From Rhizobium grahamii CCGE 502 (GTDB taxonomy: Bacteria > Pseudomonadota > Alphaproteobacteria > Rhizobiales > Rhizobiaceae): a stretch of 64,000 nucleotides of DNA. The notes under the pieces were generated by a model, which did not search any database, was not told where the DNA came from, and saw only the letters and a program-made list of their open reading frames with translations. Both the position numbers and the translations under genes were made by a program. The DNA lies in NCBI RefSeq assembly GCF_000298315.2, contig NZ_AEYE02000008.1, positions 186,001 through 250,000 of the forward strand, given 5' to 3'. This document shows, in pieces, positions 25,504 to 35,156 of this stretch. The first letter of the stretch is position 1, and the number at the start of each line of letters is the position of its first letter.

Positions 25504-26766
25504 ATGAGACGGGTCGTAATAACAGGTACCGGCATGGTATCGCCTTTGGGATGCGGAACGGAATTGACGTGGTCCCGCTTGCTTGCGGGTCAGAACGGCG
25601 CCCGTCTGGTCACTGAGTTCGAAGTCGACGACCTTCCCGCAAAAATTGCTTGCCGCATTCCGGTTGGCGACGGTAGCGACGGCACTTTCAACGCCGACGA
25701 CTGGATGGAACCCAAGGAACAGCGCAAGGTCGATCCGTTTATCATCTACGGCATGGCAGCCGCCCACATGGCGCTTGATGATGCGAACTGGCATCCGGAG
25801 AGCGACGAGGACCAGATTGCGACCGGCGTCCTGATCGGCTCCGGCATCGGCGGCATCGAAGGCATTGTCGAAGCGGGCTATACGCTCCGCGACAAGGGCC
25901 CACGCCGCATTTCGCCGTTCTTCATTCCCGGCCGCCTGATCAACCTCGTATCCGGTCAGGTATCGATCCGCCACAAGCTGCGCGGTCCGAACCACTCGGT
26001 GGTCACCGCATGCTCGACCGGCGCTCACGCGATCGGCGACGCTGCCCGTCTCATCGCATTCGGCGATGCCGACGTCATGGTTGCCGGCGGCACCGAATCC
26101 CCGGTCAGCCGCATCTCGCTGGCCGGCTTTGCCGCTTGCAAGGCGCTCTCCACCCAGCATAACGACGATCCGACCAAGGCGTCGCGCCCCTACGACAAGG
26201 ATCGTGACGGTTTCGTCATGGGCGAAGGTGCCGGCATTGTCGTTCTCGAAGAATTGGAACACGCCAAGGCACGCGGCGCCAAGATCTATGCCGAAGTGGT
26301 CGGCTACGGTCTCTCGGGCGATGCCTATCACATCACGGCCCCGTCCGAGGACGGCGAAGGCGCGCAGCGCTGTATGACGATGGCATTGAAGCGAGCCGGC
26401 TTGACGCCTGCCGATATCGACTACATCAACGCGCACGGCACGTCGACGATGGCCGACACGATCGAACTCGGCGCGGTCGAGCGTCTGGTTGGCAATGCGG
26501 CCTCCAAGATCTCGATGTCGTCGACGAAGTCTGCGACCGGCCATCTTCTCGGTGCCGCCGGCGCAATCGAGGCGATCTTCGCAACGCTTGCGATCCGGGA
26601 CAATGTTGCGCCTCCAACGCTCAACCTCGACAATCCGGAGCGCGAGACCGCGATCGACCTCGTCCCGCACCAGGCGCGGCAGCGGGAAATCAACGTCGCC
26701 CTGTCGAATTCCTTCGGATTCGGCGGCACGAATGCCTCGCTGGTGCTGCGCCGCTACGTCGCCTGA
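25504..26766 (+). CDS. fabF: 3-oxoacyl-ACP synthase II
   Basis: Condenses malonyl-ACP with acyl-ACP in elongation. The 420-residue protein has the nucleophile C170 in V-V-T-A-C-S-T-G and the two catalytic histidines in N-A-H-G-T-S-T and S-A-T-G-H-L-L-G-A. The ATG at 25504 lies about 9 bases after GGCGGGGGA; an ATG at 25495 is too close to that site, and one at 25459 lies too near the terminator. It is separated from acpP by a terminator but keeps the fab cluster order. Confidence 0.97.
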   Translation: MRRVVITGTGMVSPLGCGTELTWSRLLAGQNGARLVTEFEVDDLPAKIACRIPVGDGSDGTFNADDWMEPKEQRKVDPFIIYGMAAAHMALDDANWHPESDEDQIATGVLIGSGIGGIEGIVEAGYTLRDKGPRRISPFFIPGRLINLVSGQVSIRHKLRGPNHSVVTACSTGAHAIGDAARLIAFGDADVMVAGGTESPVSRISLAGFAACKALSTQHNDDPTKASRPYDKDRDGFVMGEGAGIVVLEELEHAKARGAKIYAEVVGYGLSGDAYHITAPSEDGEGAQRCMTMALKRAGLTPADIDYINAHGTSTMADTIELGAVERLVGNAASKISMSSTKSATGHLLGAAGAIEAIFATLAIRDNVAPPTLNLDNPERETAIDLVPHQARQREINVALSNSFGFGGTNASLVLRRYVA

Positions 26767-26884
26767 GTTTCAGGCGTTGACGTTCTGGCGGTGGGGCTGC
26801 ACCTTGCGCGGCGCGGCCCCACCTGCATTTTGCCGCATTGCTTAGCAAGAAGCGGGACTTGAGGCCAAGTTTAGAGGATTGCCG

Positions 26885-28120
26885 GTGAACGATACGAACC
26901 AGAACAACGGGACGATCGGCGAGGAGAGCCAGCAGACGCAGAGTGGGCCGATCATTCCCAAGTCGCCAAGCGAGGCGCTTCGGCCCGAGCGCGTGCCCGA
27001 ACCGCCGAAGCGCTCGAAGAAAGCGCGCAGCCAGGTTATTATCTTCCTGAATTTCCTGATGACGCTTGTCGTCCTCGGTTGCGCAGCCGCCGTCTTCCTC
27101 TTCTACTACGCGATCTCGACATACCAGAACCCTGGTCCGCTGGAGACGAACACGAATTTCATCGTGCGAAACGGCGCTGGCGTGGCCGAGATTGCCGCAA
27201 GTCTTGAGCGCAACAACATCGTGTCGGACGCCCGTATCTTCCGTTACCTCACTGCAACGCATCTCGATGATGGCGAGAGCCTCAAGGCGGGTGAATACGA
27301 GATCAAGGCACATGCTTCCATGAACGACATCATGGAATTGCTGAAATCCGGTAAGTCGATTCTGTACTCTGTCGCGTTCCCTGAGGGCCTTACCGTCCGC
27401 CAGATGTTCAATCGTCTGAACGAGGACGCCGTGTTGGAAGGCGACCTGCCGGCCGTGGTCCCTGCAGAGGGAAGCCTGCGTCCCGATACCTACAAGTTCT
27501 CCCGTGGAACGAAGCGGGCGGAGATCATTGAGCAGATGGCGGCGGCCCAGCAGAAGCTTGTCGATCAGGTTTGGGACAAGCGCGATCCGTCGCTGCAGCT
27601 CAAGTCAAAGGACGAACTGGTCGTCCTTGCTTCGATCGTCGAAAAGGAAACCGGTGTTCCCGACGAGCGCGCCCATGTTGCCTCCGTCTTCCTCAACAGG
27701 CTGGGCAAGGGGATGCGGCTGCAGTCCGATCCGACGATCATCTACGGGCTGTTTGGCGGCGACGGAAAGCCGGCGGATCGTCCGATCTATCAATCGGACC
27801 TCAAGAAGGAAACGCCCTACAACACCTATGTGATCAAGGGCCTTCCGCCGACGCCAATCGCCAATCCAGGCCGAGATGCGCTAGAGGCTGTCGCCAATCC
27901 GTGGAAGACGCAGGATCTCTACTTCGTTGCTGATGGTTCCGGCGGTCATGTTTTCGCGGCCACCCTTGAAGACCATAACGCCAACGTCAAGCGTTGGCGC
28001 CAACTGGAAGCTGCGAAGGGAGCCGACCCCAATATTGCGGTCGACGGACAGCCGGAGAGCCAGACGCAGCCGGAAACGCCCGCTGCGCCTGCTGCCCAAA
28101 AGAAAAAGAAGACCAACTGA
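26885..28120 (+). CDS. mltG: endolytic peptidoglycan transglycosylase MltG
   Basis: A YceG-family enzyme that cuts new glycan strands and so sets their length. The 411-residue protein has a proline-rich cytoplasmic tail (about 1-45), one membrane helix (about 50-75), and the periplasmic catalytic domain with the active-site Glu in S-I-V-E-K-E-T-G, then Q-S-D-P-T-I-I-Y-G and G-L-P-P-T-P-I-A-N-P-G. A lysine- and proline-rich tail ends it. I start at the GTG at 26885 after AGAGGA; a TTG at 26879 is also possible. It follows fabF, as in relatives. Confidence 0.95.
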   Translation: MNDTNQNNGTIGEESQQTQSGPIIPKSPSEALRPERVPEPPKRSKKARSQVIIFLNFLMTLVVLGCAAAVFLFYYAISTYQNPGPLETNTNFIVRNGAGVAEIAASLERNNIVSDARIFRYLTATHLDDGESLKAGEYEIKAHASMNDIMELLKSGKSILYSVAFPEGLTVRQMFNRLNEDAVLEGDLPAVVPAEGSLRPDTYKFSRGTKRAEIIEQMAAAQQKLVDQVWDKRDPSLQLKSKDELVVLASIVEKETGVPDERAHVASVFLNRLGKGMRLQSDPTIIYGLFGGDGKPADRPIYQSDLKKETPYNTYVIKGLPPTPIANPGRDALEAVANPWKTQDLYFVADGSGGHVFAATLEDHNANVKRWRQLEAAKGADPNIAVDGQPESQTQPETPAAPAAQKKKKTN

Positions 28121-28134
28121 TTTTGGAGGCTCAC

Positions 28135-29022
28135 ATGGCTTTGCAGTCCATGACCGGTTTTGCGCGGCGTGAGGGCACCAGCGGCCGCTGGCGTTGGGCC
28201 TGGGAACTGCGTTCGGTTAACGGCAAGGGTTTGGATCTGCGTTTGCGCCTTCCACCCGGGCTGGAGCGCATGGAGAATGACGTCCGTCGTCTTGCCGCTG
28301 AGCACTTCAGCCGGGGCAACATGCAGGCGTCGCTGTCGTTGTCTGCCGGCGAGAGCCGCGTCGAGACGGTGCTGAATCAGGAAGCGCTTTCGGCTGTGTT
28401 ATCCTTGCGCGACCAGCTTGGTGGCATAATCGATCCCACGCCACTGCAGTTGGATACACTGCTGGGCATCAGAGGTATTGTCGAGTTTCGCGAGACCGAA
28501 GATGGCGACGAGGCCATCGCAGCCCGCGACAAAGACGTCGTCGAAGGGCTGCTTGCCGCTCTTGCCGAGTTGCGGCACATGCGCGAACTGGAAGGCGCCG
28601 CGTTGTCGCGCGTGCTTCTGGATCACGTTTCGACGATGGAAGCACTGACGCTGACGATCGAGCGTGACCCCTCCCGTTCCCCCAAGGAGATTGCCGAGCG
28701 GTTGGCGGCCCAAGTGTCCTTGCTTCTGGAGGCGTCGGCAAAGCTCGATCGCGAGAGGCTGCACGTCGAAGCGGCGCTGCTCGCCACGAGAGCCGATCTT
28801 CGTGAGGAGATCGATCGCCTGAAGGCACATGTGGTTGCTGCCCGAGACCTGCTCGGCAAAGGCGGGCCGGTCGGGCGCAAGCTCGATTTCCTTGCACAGG
28901 AATTTAACCGAGAATCGAATACCATCTGCTCCAAGTCGAATGCCGCGGCTGTCACGGCCGCCGGGATCGAGCTGAAAGTCGTTATCGACCAGTTCCGCGA
29001 GCAGGTCCAGAATCTGGAGTGA
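28135..29022 (+). CDS. YicC family endoribonuclease-like protein
   Basis: A 295-residue YicC protein, starting M-A-L-Q-S-M-T-G-F-A-R and ending in the conserved E-F-N-R-E-S-N-T-I-C-S-K-S. E. coli YicC has been described as an endoribonuclease linked to small-RNA control, and Bacillus relatives are sporulation-linked; the role in alphaproteobacteria is unknown. The ATG at 28135 follows TGGAGG. It starts 14 bases after mltG and ends 3 bases before gmk, a pairing with gmk that is widespread. Confidence 0.92.
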   Translation: MALQSMTGFARREGTSGRWRWAWELRSVNGKGLDLRLRLPPGLERMENDVRRLAAEHFSRGNMQASLSLSAGESRVETVLNQEALSAVLSLRDQLGGIIDPTPLQLDTLLGIRGIVEFRETEDGDEAIAARDKDVVEGLLAALAELRHMRELEGAALSRVLLDHVSTMEALTLTIERDPSRSPKEIAERLAAQVSLLLEASAKLDRERLHVEAALLATRADLREEIDRLKAHVVAARDLLGKGGPVGRKLDFLAQEFNRESNTICSKSNAAAVTAAGIELKVVIDQFREQVQNLE

Positions 29023-29025
29023 ATT

Positions 29026-29691
29026 ATGAACCCGGCCCAGTCGAGCACACCAACGAAGATCGCCCGGCGCGGGCTGATGCTTGTTCTGTCTTCGCCGTCC
29101 GGGGCAGGCAAGTCGACGATTGCCGGCAACCTCCTCCGGGACGACCATAGTCTCGAAATCTCTATCAGCGTTACGACGAGAGCCAAGCGACCGAGTGAAA
29201 TCGCCGGCAAGCACTACCACTTCATCACTGTGCCCCAGTTCGAGAGGATGCGCGACGCGGGCGATCTGCTCGAGTGGGCGGAGGTGCACGGCAATTTCTA
29301 CGGCACGCCGCGCGAGCCCGTGGAAGCTGCAATGGCCGAAGGTCGCGACATGCTGTTCGATATCGACTGGCAGGGCGCTTTGCAGCTTCAGGACAAGATG
29401 AAGGCCGATATTGTCTCGATATTCGTGCTGCCGCCCACCATGACCGAACTGCAGTCGCGCCTGCATCGTCGGGCAGAAGACTCGGAAGAGGTCATTCGCA
29501 CGCGTCTCCTTAATTCTCGCGCCGAGATCGAGCGTTGGCGCGAATATGACTATGTCATCGTCAACGACGATCTTGACGAGGCGTTTCGCAACGTCAGCTG
29601 CATCGTCAATGCCGAACGCGTCCGTCGCGACCGGCGCCACGGCTTGTTCGATTTCGTCAATGGGCTGCTGACCGAAGAGCCGAAGCTTTAA
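29026..29691 (+). CDS. gmk: guanylate kinase
   Basis: Phosphorylates GMP to GDP with ATP. The 221-residue protein has the P-loop [10 protein letters not shown] near residue 23 and the conserved S-V-T-T-R-A-K-R and G-x-H-Y-x-F GMP-binding elements. A short N-terminal extension of about 15 residues precedes the fold. It begins 3 bases after yicC and ends the plus-strand run. Confidence 0.97.
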   Translation: MNPAQSSTPTKIARRGLMLVLSSPSGAGKSTIAGNLLRDDHSLEISISVTTRAKRPSEIAGKHYHFITVPQFERMRDAGDLLEWAEVHGNFYGTPREPVEAAMAEGRDMLFDIDWQGALQLQDKMKADIVSIFVLPPTMTELQSRLHRRAEDSEEVIRTRLLNSRAEIERWREYDYVIVNDDLDEAFRNVSCIVNAERVRRDRRHGLFDFVNGLLTEEPKL

Positions 29692-29799
29692 GCCATCAAG
29701 TTCGATCCAGTGATATTTGCGAGCGGCCCCAACGCTAGCTCGGTGCCGGCCATGTCAACATCTCGCGTGACCCGGCCTATAGCTCCAAGCGGCGGCAGA

Positions 29800-30630
29800 C
29801 TAGAGGCAATTCGCTAGGCGAACAAACTCGGCGACCGAAAGCGTTTCAGCGCGTCGCTGCGGATCGATGTCAGCCTTGTTCAACAAGGCCTCGCCTCCGA
29901 GGGGCTTGAGGCTTTGCCGCAGCATTTTGCGGCGCTGCCCGAAGGCGGCGTGCGTGATCCTCTCCAAGTTGGCGACAGAGCAGGGGATCGGGCTCTCGTT
30001 CGGTGTCAGGTGGACGACTGTAGATGTGACCTTCGGGGGAGGCGTGAAAGCCTGGGGTGGGACGTCAAACGCCATACGCGCATTCGTACGCCATCCGCAG
30101 AGCACGCCGAGCCGTCCATAGTGGTCGTCGTCTTCGGTCGCCACGATGCGCTCGCCGACCTCCTTCTGGAACATCAGCGTCAGCGACTCCCAGAAGGGTG
30201 GCCACTGCTTCGGCAAGATCCAATTGACCAGCAACTGTGTGCCGACGTTGTAGGGCAGGTTCGCAATGATTTTCACCGGGGTTCCCGGAGCAACGGCCTC
30301 GAAATCCGTCTTCAACGCGTCGCCTTCGATGACCTCGAGCCGTCCCGGATAGTGGTCCGCAATCTCGGCAAGTGCAGGCAGACAACGGGAATCGCGTTCG
30401 ACGGCGATCACCTTCTTCGCGCCAAGCGCCAGTATGGCGCGCGTCAGGCCACCCGGACCGGGGCCAACTTCAAAGACGGTAACGCCTTCGAGCGAGCCAG
30501 CCGTTCGCGCGACCTTCTGGGTCAGATTTAGGTCGAGCAGGAAGTTCTGGCCGAGCGCCTTACGTGCATCGAGGCCATGGCGTTGAATGACGTCGCGAAG
30601 GGGCGGAAGCCCGTCCAAGGCAGCCATCAA
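29800..30630 (-). CDS. rsmA: 16S rRNA dimethyladenosine transferase
   Basis: Dimethylates the two adjacent adenines in the 3-prime-end hairpin of 16S rRNA, a late step in small subunit assembly. The 276-residue protein has G-Q-N-F-L-L-D near residue 28, the SAM-binding [11 protein letters not shown] and the catalytic N-L-P-Y-N-V. It overlaps pdxA as ATGA, so the two are translationally coupled, the same order as in many proteobacteria. Confidence 0.97.
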   Translation of the reverse strand: MMAALDGLPPLRDVIQRHGLDARKALGQNFLLDLNLTQKVARTAGSLEGVTVFEVGPGPGGLTRAILALGAKKVIAVERDSRCLPALAEIADHYPGRLEVIEGDALKTDFEAVAPGTPVKIIANLPYNVGTQLLVNWILPKQWPPFWESLTLMFQKEVGERIVATEDDDHYGRLGVLCGWRTNARMAFDVPPQAFTPPPKVTSTVVHLTPNESPIPCSVANLERITHAAFGQRRKMLRQSLKPLGGEALLNKADIDPQRRAETLSVAEFVRLANCL

Positions 30631-31655
30631 ATGCGCCCTTCGGTGGTACGTCCAAGGTGGCCGGCCAGCTTCAGGGCCGCGACAAGGCTGCCTTCGCGGG
30701 CAAGCCCCTTACCGGCAATGCCGAAGGCAGTCCCGTGATCGGGCGAGGTGCGCACAAAGGGCAATCCAAGCGTCACGTTAACGGAATCGTCGAAACCAAG
30801 CGCCTTTGCGGGTATCAGCGCCTGGTCGTGATACATGCAGATTGCGACGTCGTAGCGCGCCCGAGCTTCGTCATGGAACATCGTATCAGCGGGCAGGGGC
30901 CCGATCGCATTGATGCCTTCGGACCGCAGAAATTGGATGGCGGGCTTGATAACAGCCTGATCTTCCTTTCCGATCGTGCCGTCTTCACCAGCATGCGGAT
31001 TGAGTCCGGCAATCGCGAGCCGGGGCTGCTCAATGCCGAAACGGTGTCGGAGATCGGCGTCAGCGATCCGGCAGGTCTCGATGATGAGTTCTGCCGTCAG
31101 AGACTGAGGCACGTCCTTGAGGGGGACGTGGATTGTCACAGGAATGGCGCGGAGCTTCGGACCGGCGAGCATCATCACCGGCATCACCGTCTGTCCCGTT
31201 GCTCGTGCGGAGAGATCTGCCAGAAATTCGGTGTGTCCCGGGAACGGGAAGCCGGACTCGTAGAGCACCGACTTCGCAATCGGATTGGTGACGACGCCAA
31301 GCGCCTCGCCCGATATCGTCAGCGCGACGGCAGTCTCGATCGCAGAAACCGTAGCCTTCGCTGTTGCGACGTGGGGCTTGCCTGCCGCGACCTCGACGCC
31401 TGCAGCTACGGGCAGCACGGGGAGGGCATCGGCAAAAATGGCATCGGCATTGGCACAATCGGTCTCGCGAATGGCAACTGTCAGGCCGAGCAACTTGGCA
31501 CGTAAGGCCAACACCTCAGGGTCGCCAATAAACACGAACGGAGGGAGCCCAAGCTCCCTGCGCCGCAACCAGGCCAACAATGTAATGTCGGGGCCAACGC
31601 CGGCCGGATCCCCCTGACTGAGCGCAAGGGGGCGCGAGAACGAGATCGACATCAT
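30627..31655 (-). CDS. pdxA: 4-hydroxythreonine-4-phosphate dehydrogenase
   Basis: Oxidises 4-phosphohydroxy-L-threonine in the DXP-dependent route to vitamin B6. The 342-residue protein has G-D-P-A-G-V-G-P-D at its start, T-N-P-I-A-K-S near residue 120, the metal-site region G-H-T-E-F-L-A and [10 protein letters not shown]. Two Met codons in tandem open the gene, and either may be used. It follows the surA-like gene by 2 bases and overlaps rsmA. Confidence 0.97.
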   Translation of the reverse strand: MMSISFSRPLALSQGDPAGVGPDITLLAWLRRRELGLPPFVFIGDPEVLALRAKLLGLTVAIRETDCANADAIFADALPVLPVAAGVEVAAGKPHVATAKATVSAIETAVALTISGEALGVVTNPIAKSVLYESGFPFPGHTEFLADLSARATGQTVMPVMMLAGPKLRAIPVTIHVPLKDVPQSLTAELIIETCRIADADLRHRFGIEQPRLAIAGLNPHAGEDGTIGKEDQAVIKPAIQFLRSEGINAIGPLPADTMFHDEARARYDVAICMYHDQALIPAKALGFDDSVNVTLGLPFVRTSPDHGTAFGIAGKGLAREGSLVAALKLAGHLGRTTEGRI

Positions 31656-31657
31656 GC

Positions 31658-32608
31658 TCAGGGGCGCATGATCTGCGCCTTCTTGCGCAGCTCGTCGAGG
31701 TATTTCTGGGCGTTCGGGTTTTCCGGCGGCGCGTTCTTGCCTGCCTTGGCCTTGTCGAGGTCCTCCTGGCGGAACACCATTTCTGCGGCCTGGTCGTCCG
31801 ACACCTGGCGCTGGCTGCAGATTGCGATGTATTCGACACCTCTATCAGTCACGCGCGTCGCCGTGGTGTTGCCCTTGGCCTGTTCCACAAGAGGCTTCCA
31901 TTCAGCCGGAAGTTCAGGCGCAAGAACGCGACCGAGGTCGCGGACCGATACGTCTCGCATCGTTGCTGCGAAGACCTTCGCCTGATCGCAACCCGGATAT
32001 TTCGACCGGGATGCTTCGGCTTCGCTCTTGCGCTTGCCGACGATGCCTTTCTTGCTGGCGGGAACGACGAAGATCATCTGCTGCAGAATATACTCAGTCG
32101 TTTCTGGCTTCTGCTTGTTCTCCATCATGCGCGCAACAAGGTCGGCGTTCGACATACGATTGCTTGAGCCGTAACGGGCATTGACGAGACGCGGCCAGCT
32201 CATCTGTACGGCAATGAAGGCCTTGAAGTGAGCGACACCGACGCCGGCGCGCTCGAGAATCTGCGTCATCTGGTCTGTCGTCAGCTTGTTGCCGGTGGCA
32301 AACCGCGCGAATGATGCATTGACGTCGTCTGTGGAAACCGACATGCGCACGCGCGAGATTTCCTGCTGCTTCAGCGTCTGCTCGATCAGTTGCTCTTCGG
32401 CGGCCTTGGCGTCGGCCTTCTGATGCTGCAACCGAAGGAACGCCTGACGCTTGGCGACATCACCGCTGGTAATTGCCGTGCCGTTGACGACCACCTTGAC
32501 TTCGCTCGCGGCGAAAGCTGCGCCGGTCTGAGGCGAGGCAAAAGCCGCCAGCATCACGAAAGCCGCGCCGGCAATCATCGTCGTTACGGTTCTTCTTGCG
32601 CCAATCAT
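31658..32608 (-). CDS. SurA N-terminal domain periplasmic chaperone
   Basis: A 316-residue exported protein with a signal peptide (about 1-34, cleaved near A-F-A-A-S) and a SurA-type chaperone domain ([13 protein letters not shown] then [10 protein letters not shown]). The parvulin prolyl isomerase domain that follows in E. coli is hard to recognise; the region about 150-270 is divergent. It likely escorts outer-membrane proteins such as LptD, whose gene lies just upstream on the same strand. A 14-base hairpin separates the two genes. Confidence 0.85.
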   Translation of the reverse strand: MIGARRTVTTMIAGAAFVMLAAFASPQTGAAFAASEVKVVVNGTAITSGDVAKRQAFLRLQHQKADAKAAEEQLIEQTLKQQEISRVRMSVSTDDVNASFARFATGNKLTTDQMTQILERAGVGVAHFKAFIAVQMSWPRLVNARYGSSNRMSNADLVARMMENKQKPETTEYILQQMIFVVPASKKGIVGKRKSEAEASRSKYPGCDQAKVFAATMRDVSVRDLGRVLAPELPAEWKPLVEQAKGNTTATRVTDRGVEYIAICSQRQVSDDQAAEMVFRQEDLDKAKAGKNAPPENPNAQKYLDELRKKAQIMRP

Positions 32609-32749
32609 CTATCGACCCTTCCCATTGACGCCGCGCATTCACGTCGCGGCGCGCATACCTTCTCGAGACCAAACAGGCATTGCCGCTCTAAATTGAAAAT
32701 TCAGCATATTCCGTAGATCTCAACTGGCGACAATGTCCTGCATAGTCTT

Positions 32750-32780
32750 ACGGCGAAAGAAAGGCTCTTTCTTTCGCCGT
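32750..32780 (-). terminator. Perfect 14-base hairpin between lptD and surA
   Basis: The arms 32750-32763 and 32767-32780 (cores GGCGAAAGAAAG / CTTTCTTTCGCC) pair exactly around a GCT loop, 16 bases past the lptD stop. No T run follows on the minus strand. It may act as a processing or stabilising element rather than a true terminator. Confidence 0.55.
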
Positions 32781-32795
32781 CTGCAGTATTGCCCA

Positions 32796-35156
32796 TCAAT
32801 TCTGGTAGATGGTTGTGCTGGTATCTACTGGTCCACCGAGGTTGATGTCGCCGAGTGTCCTGAAGGTCAACCTGGCACCAATGCTCCAGTCGCTAGCGGT
32901 TTCTGCGGTGGTGTCCCGCTTCTCGCTATAGGCGATCGTAAAGATCGTGCATTCGTCCTCGTAGGTTAGGCCGAACGTCTTCCTAACGACACTGTTGTCC
33001 TGAAGATCCCACGCGATGCCGCCAAACACCGACCAATAATCCTTGAAATTAACGGAACCCTTGGCCTGGATTTCATCGTTGTCTTCGGCAAAACCATACT
33101 CTGGCTGCGCCGAGACGTGTGTATAGATCAACTGGCTTTGGAAATCGTCGTTCTGGAAACCGGCAGTCAGGTCGCCTCGGCGGAAAGCCAAGCTCTTCTC
33201 GTCAAGCCGATAGGAAGCGGCGAGCGCGATGCCCTGCGGCGTTTCTATGCCGCCAAGACCGACGAAGTCTGACACGTCGCTTTCCAGACCGGAATCTGCA
33301 CCGACATTTACCAGATCGGCTGTGTCGAATGAGTTCTGACCACCCAGCTGGTACGACTGACCGAAAATCCCGTGCAGCTTGTACCCATTATCAAACGTGC
33401 CGGTGTACTGGAAGCCGACATTGGCGCGCGTGCCGCCTTCAATGCGGTCGTAACCGGAGAACTTGTCACGCTCGAAAAGATTGGTCGCGTCGAAAACGAA
33501 GCTCTGTGCGTCTTCGTTCGGAAGAGCGCCGGCAAGGCGTTCGTCAGGGCGAGCATAGATCTGAACGATGGGTTCGAAGAGGTGCGTGCTGTTCGCGGTG
33601 GTCCCAAGGATCGGATAGCGCATTTCCAGTCCGGCGGTAAACATCGAACGCGTCGCCGAGTTGCCGTCGTCGTAATTGCCGTCATAGACAAACCCCGTGC
33701 CAGAGGTCGGCGGCGGCGTCATGTTCAACGCCAACGCGTCGCCTCGAGCCGCGAGCAACGGGGTAATCAGGAAGCCCTCAGGCGTGACAAACGTCCGCTT
33801 CCATTCGAGTTCGCCCGTCAGGCGAGACGTCTGGCCTTCGAGACCGCGGAACCGATCAAAGCCCGCGACACTATAAAAATCGTCGTGGTTGCGTGACAGG
33901 TTCGTGAGGTTGACATCGGCAGAAAGTTCACCCCCGGCGAGCGGTTGCGGCGCAACGAAGTGATAGTCCATCACCGGATAGACGATCGCCTGCTGCTTCT
34001 CGGCGACATCGTTCGGATCGGCGTTCTGCACGTCAAAATAGAACGACCGCAGATCGAAGTAATTCCGTTTGCCGAGGCCCGTCAGGTAGACCTGGTTTGT
34101 CTTTGTCGAGTAATCCAGACCTTTAAGGCTATAGGTACGAGCAAAGTTATTGTCGCTCTGCACCATGACGTCCCAGCCGAACGCCCAGCGTGGGTTGATC
34201 TGGAAATCGCCTTTCGATGCAATGACGCCGCGGAAGTCCTTCTCAGCATCACTGGTGCCAGGCGTGAAGGTCCCAGGGCTAGCCTGATCAATGCCGGCCA
34301 TCCGCAAAATGTGCGTGCCGTTTTCGTACCTCTGACGATACTCAGCGTCGAGTAGGAAGCCTTGCGTCGTGTAACCAGTACCCGTCACCGTGACATCGCT
34401 GCTTGGCGAAATGACGTAGTAGTAGGGGACCGACAGCCCGAAACCGAGATTCTGAGCGGTAACGAAACTCGGGAATAGGAAACCGGACTTCCGCTTCACG
34501 GTGTTGTCCGGGACTTCAATCCACGGCACGTAGGCCAGCGGGTGCCCAAGAAGCTCAAAGCGCGCCTTCTCGAGGCGAATCGTATGCTTGACGCCATCCT
34601 GAATGACGCGTTCGGCCTTGACCTGCCAGAAGGGTGGCTTCTCCGGCTTCTCCGCGCACGGCAAACAGGCGGTATAAACGCCCTTGTTCAGGATCATTTG
34701 CGTGCCGCCAACGCGCTCACCGGTTTCGGCTACCAGGCGCGTATTGTCGGCGGTCTCAATTCTGAGCGCGTTTACGAAGCCGTTTCCGAAGTCGTCGGTG
34801 ACGTCAAGTTTGTCGGCATACATCCGATTGCCGTCAGGGCCAACCAGTTCAACGTTTCCAAGCGCCATCAGGCGTCTGGTCTGCTGATTGTACTCGACGC
34901 GCTGCGACACCATCTTGTAGCCGGCGTAATTTATCTGCACGCCGCCAATGGCCGAAACGATCTGTGAGTCCTTGTTATAGATCAGCTCGTTTGCAGACAG
35001 AATCAGCTTCTGGTCGTCCGAAACGGTCGGCTTCAAACCTTGCAGGGCATCCTGTGCAAAGGCAGCAGGAAAGCCGTTGGAATAGGTAGACAGAGCTGCG
35101 CCTACGAGCAGGGCAACCAACTGTTTACTAAAAGTCTTGCGGTCGCCTGCCGCCAC
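32796..35156 (-). CDS. lptD: LPS assembly outer membrane protein LptD
   Basis: The outer-membrane beta-barrel that, with LptE, inserts lipopolysaccharide into the outer leaflet. The 786-residue protein has a signal peptide (to about A-F-A-Q-D, residue 37), an OstA/LptA-like periplasmic domain (L-I-Y-N-K-D-S-Q-I-V-S-A) and a long barrel domain. I start at the GTG at 35156, which shares its G with the TAG of lptG and is preceded by CAGGAGGA. The ATG at 35222 would overlap lptG by 67 bases and spoil the signal peptide. It is in the lptF-lptG-lptD run. Confidence 0.95.
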   Translation of the reverse strand: MAAGDRKTFSKQLVALLVGAALSTYSNGFPAAFAQDALQGLKPTVSDDQKLILSANELIYNKDSQIVSAIGGVQINYAGYKMVSQRVEYNQQTRRLMALGNVELVGPDGNRMYADKLDVTDDFGNGFVNALRIETADNTRLVAETGERVGGTQMILNKGVYTACLPCAEKPEKPPFWQVKAERVIQDGVKHTIRLEKARFELLGHPLAYVPWIEVPDNTVKRKSGFLFPSFVTAQNLGFGLSVPYYYVISPSSDVTVTGTGYTTQGFLLDAEYRQRYENGTHILRMAGIDQASPGTFTPGTSDAEKDFRGVIASKGDFQINPRWAFGWDVMVQSDNNFARTYSLKGLDYSTKTNQVYLTGLGKRNYFDLRSFYFDVQNADPNDVAEKQQAIVYPVMDYHFVAPQPLAGGELSADVNLTNLSRNHDDFYSVAGFDRFRGLEGQTSRLTGELEWKRTFVTPEGFLITPLLAARGDALALNMTPPPTSGTGFVYDGNYDDGNSATRSMFTAGLEMRYPILGTTANSTHLFEPIVQIYARPDERLAGALPNEDAQSFVFDATNLFERDKFSGYDRIEGGTRANVGFQYTGTFDNGYKLHGIFGQSYQLGGQNSFDTADLVNVGADSGLESDVSDFVGLGGIETPQGIALAASYRLDEKSLAFRRGDLTAGFQNDDFQSQLIYTHVSAQPEYGFAEDNDEIQAKGSVNFKDYWSVFGGIAWDLQDNSVVRKTFGLTYEDECTIFTIAYSEKRDTTAETASDWSIGARLTFRTLGDINLGGPVDTSTTIYQN

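Noticed and set aside
29692-29799. tRNA-like TTCGATCC in the gmk/rsmA gap
   Set aside because: No acceptor, D or anticodon stems could be formed around it; it is an isolated T-loop-like octamer.
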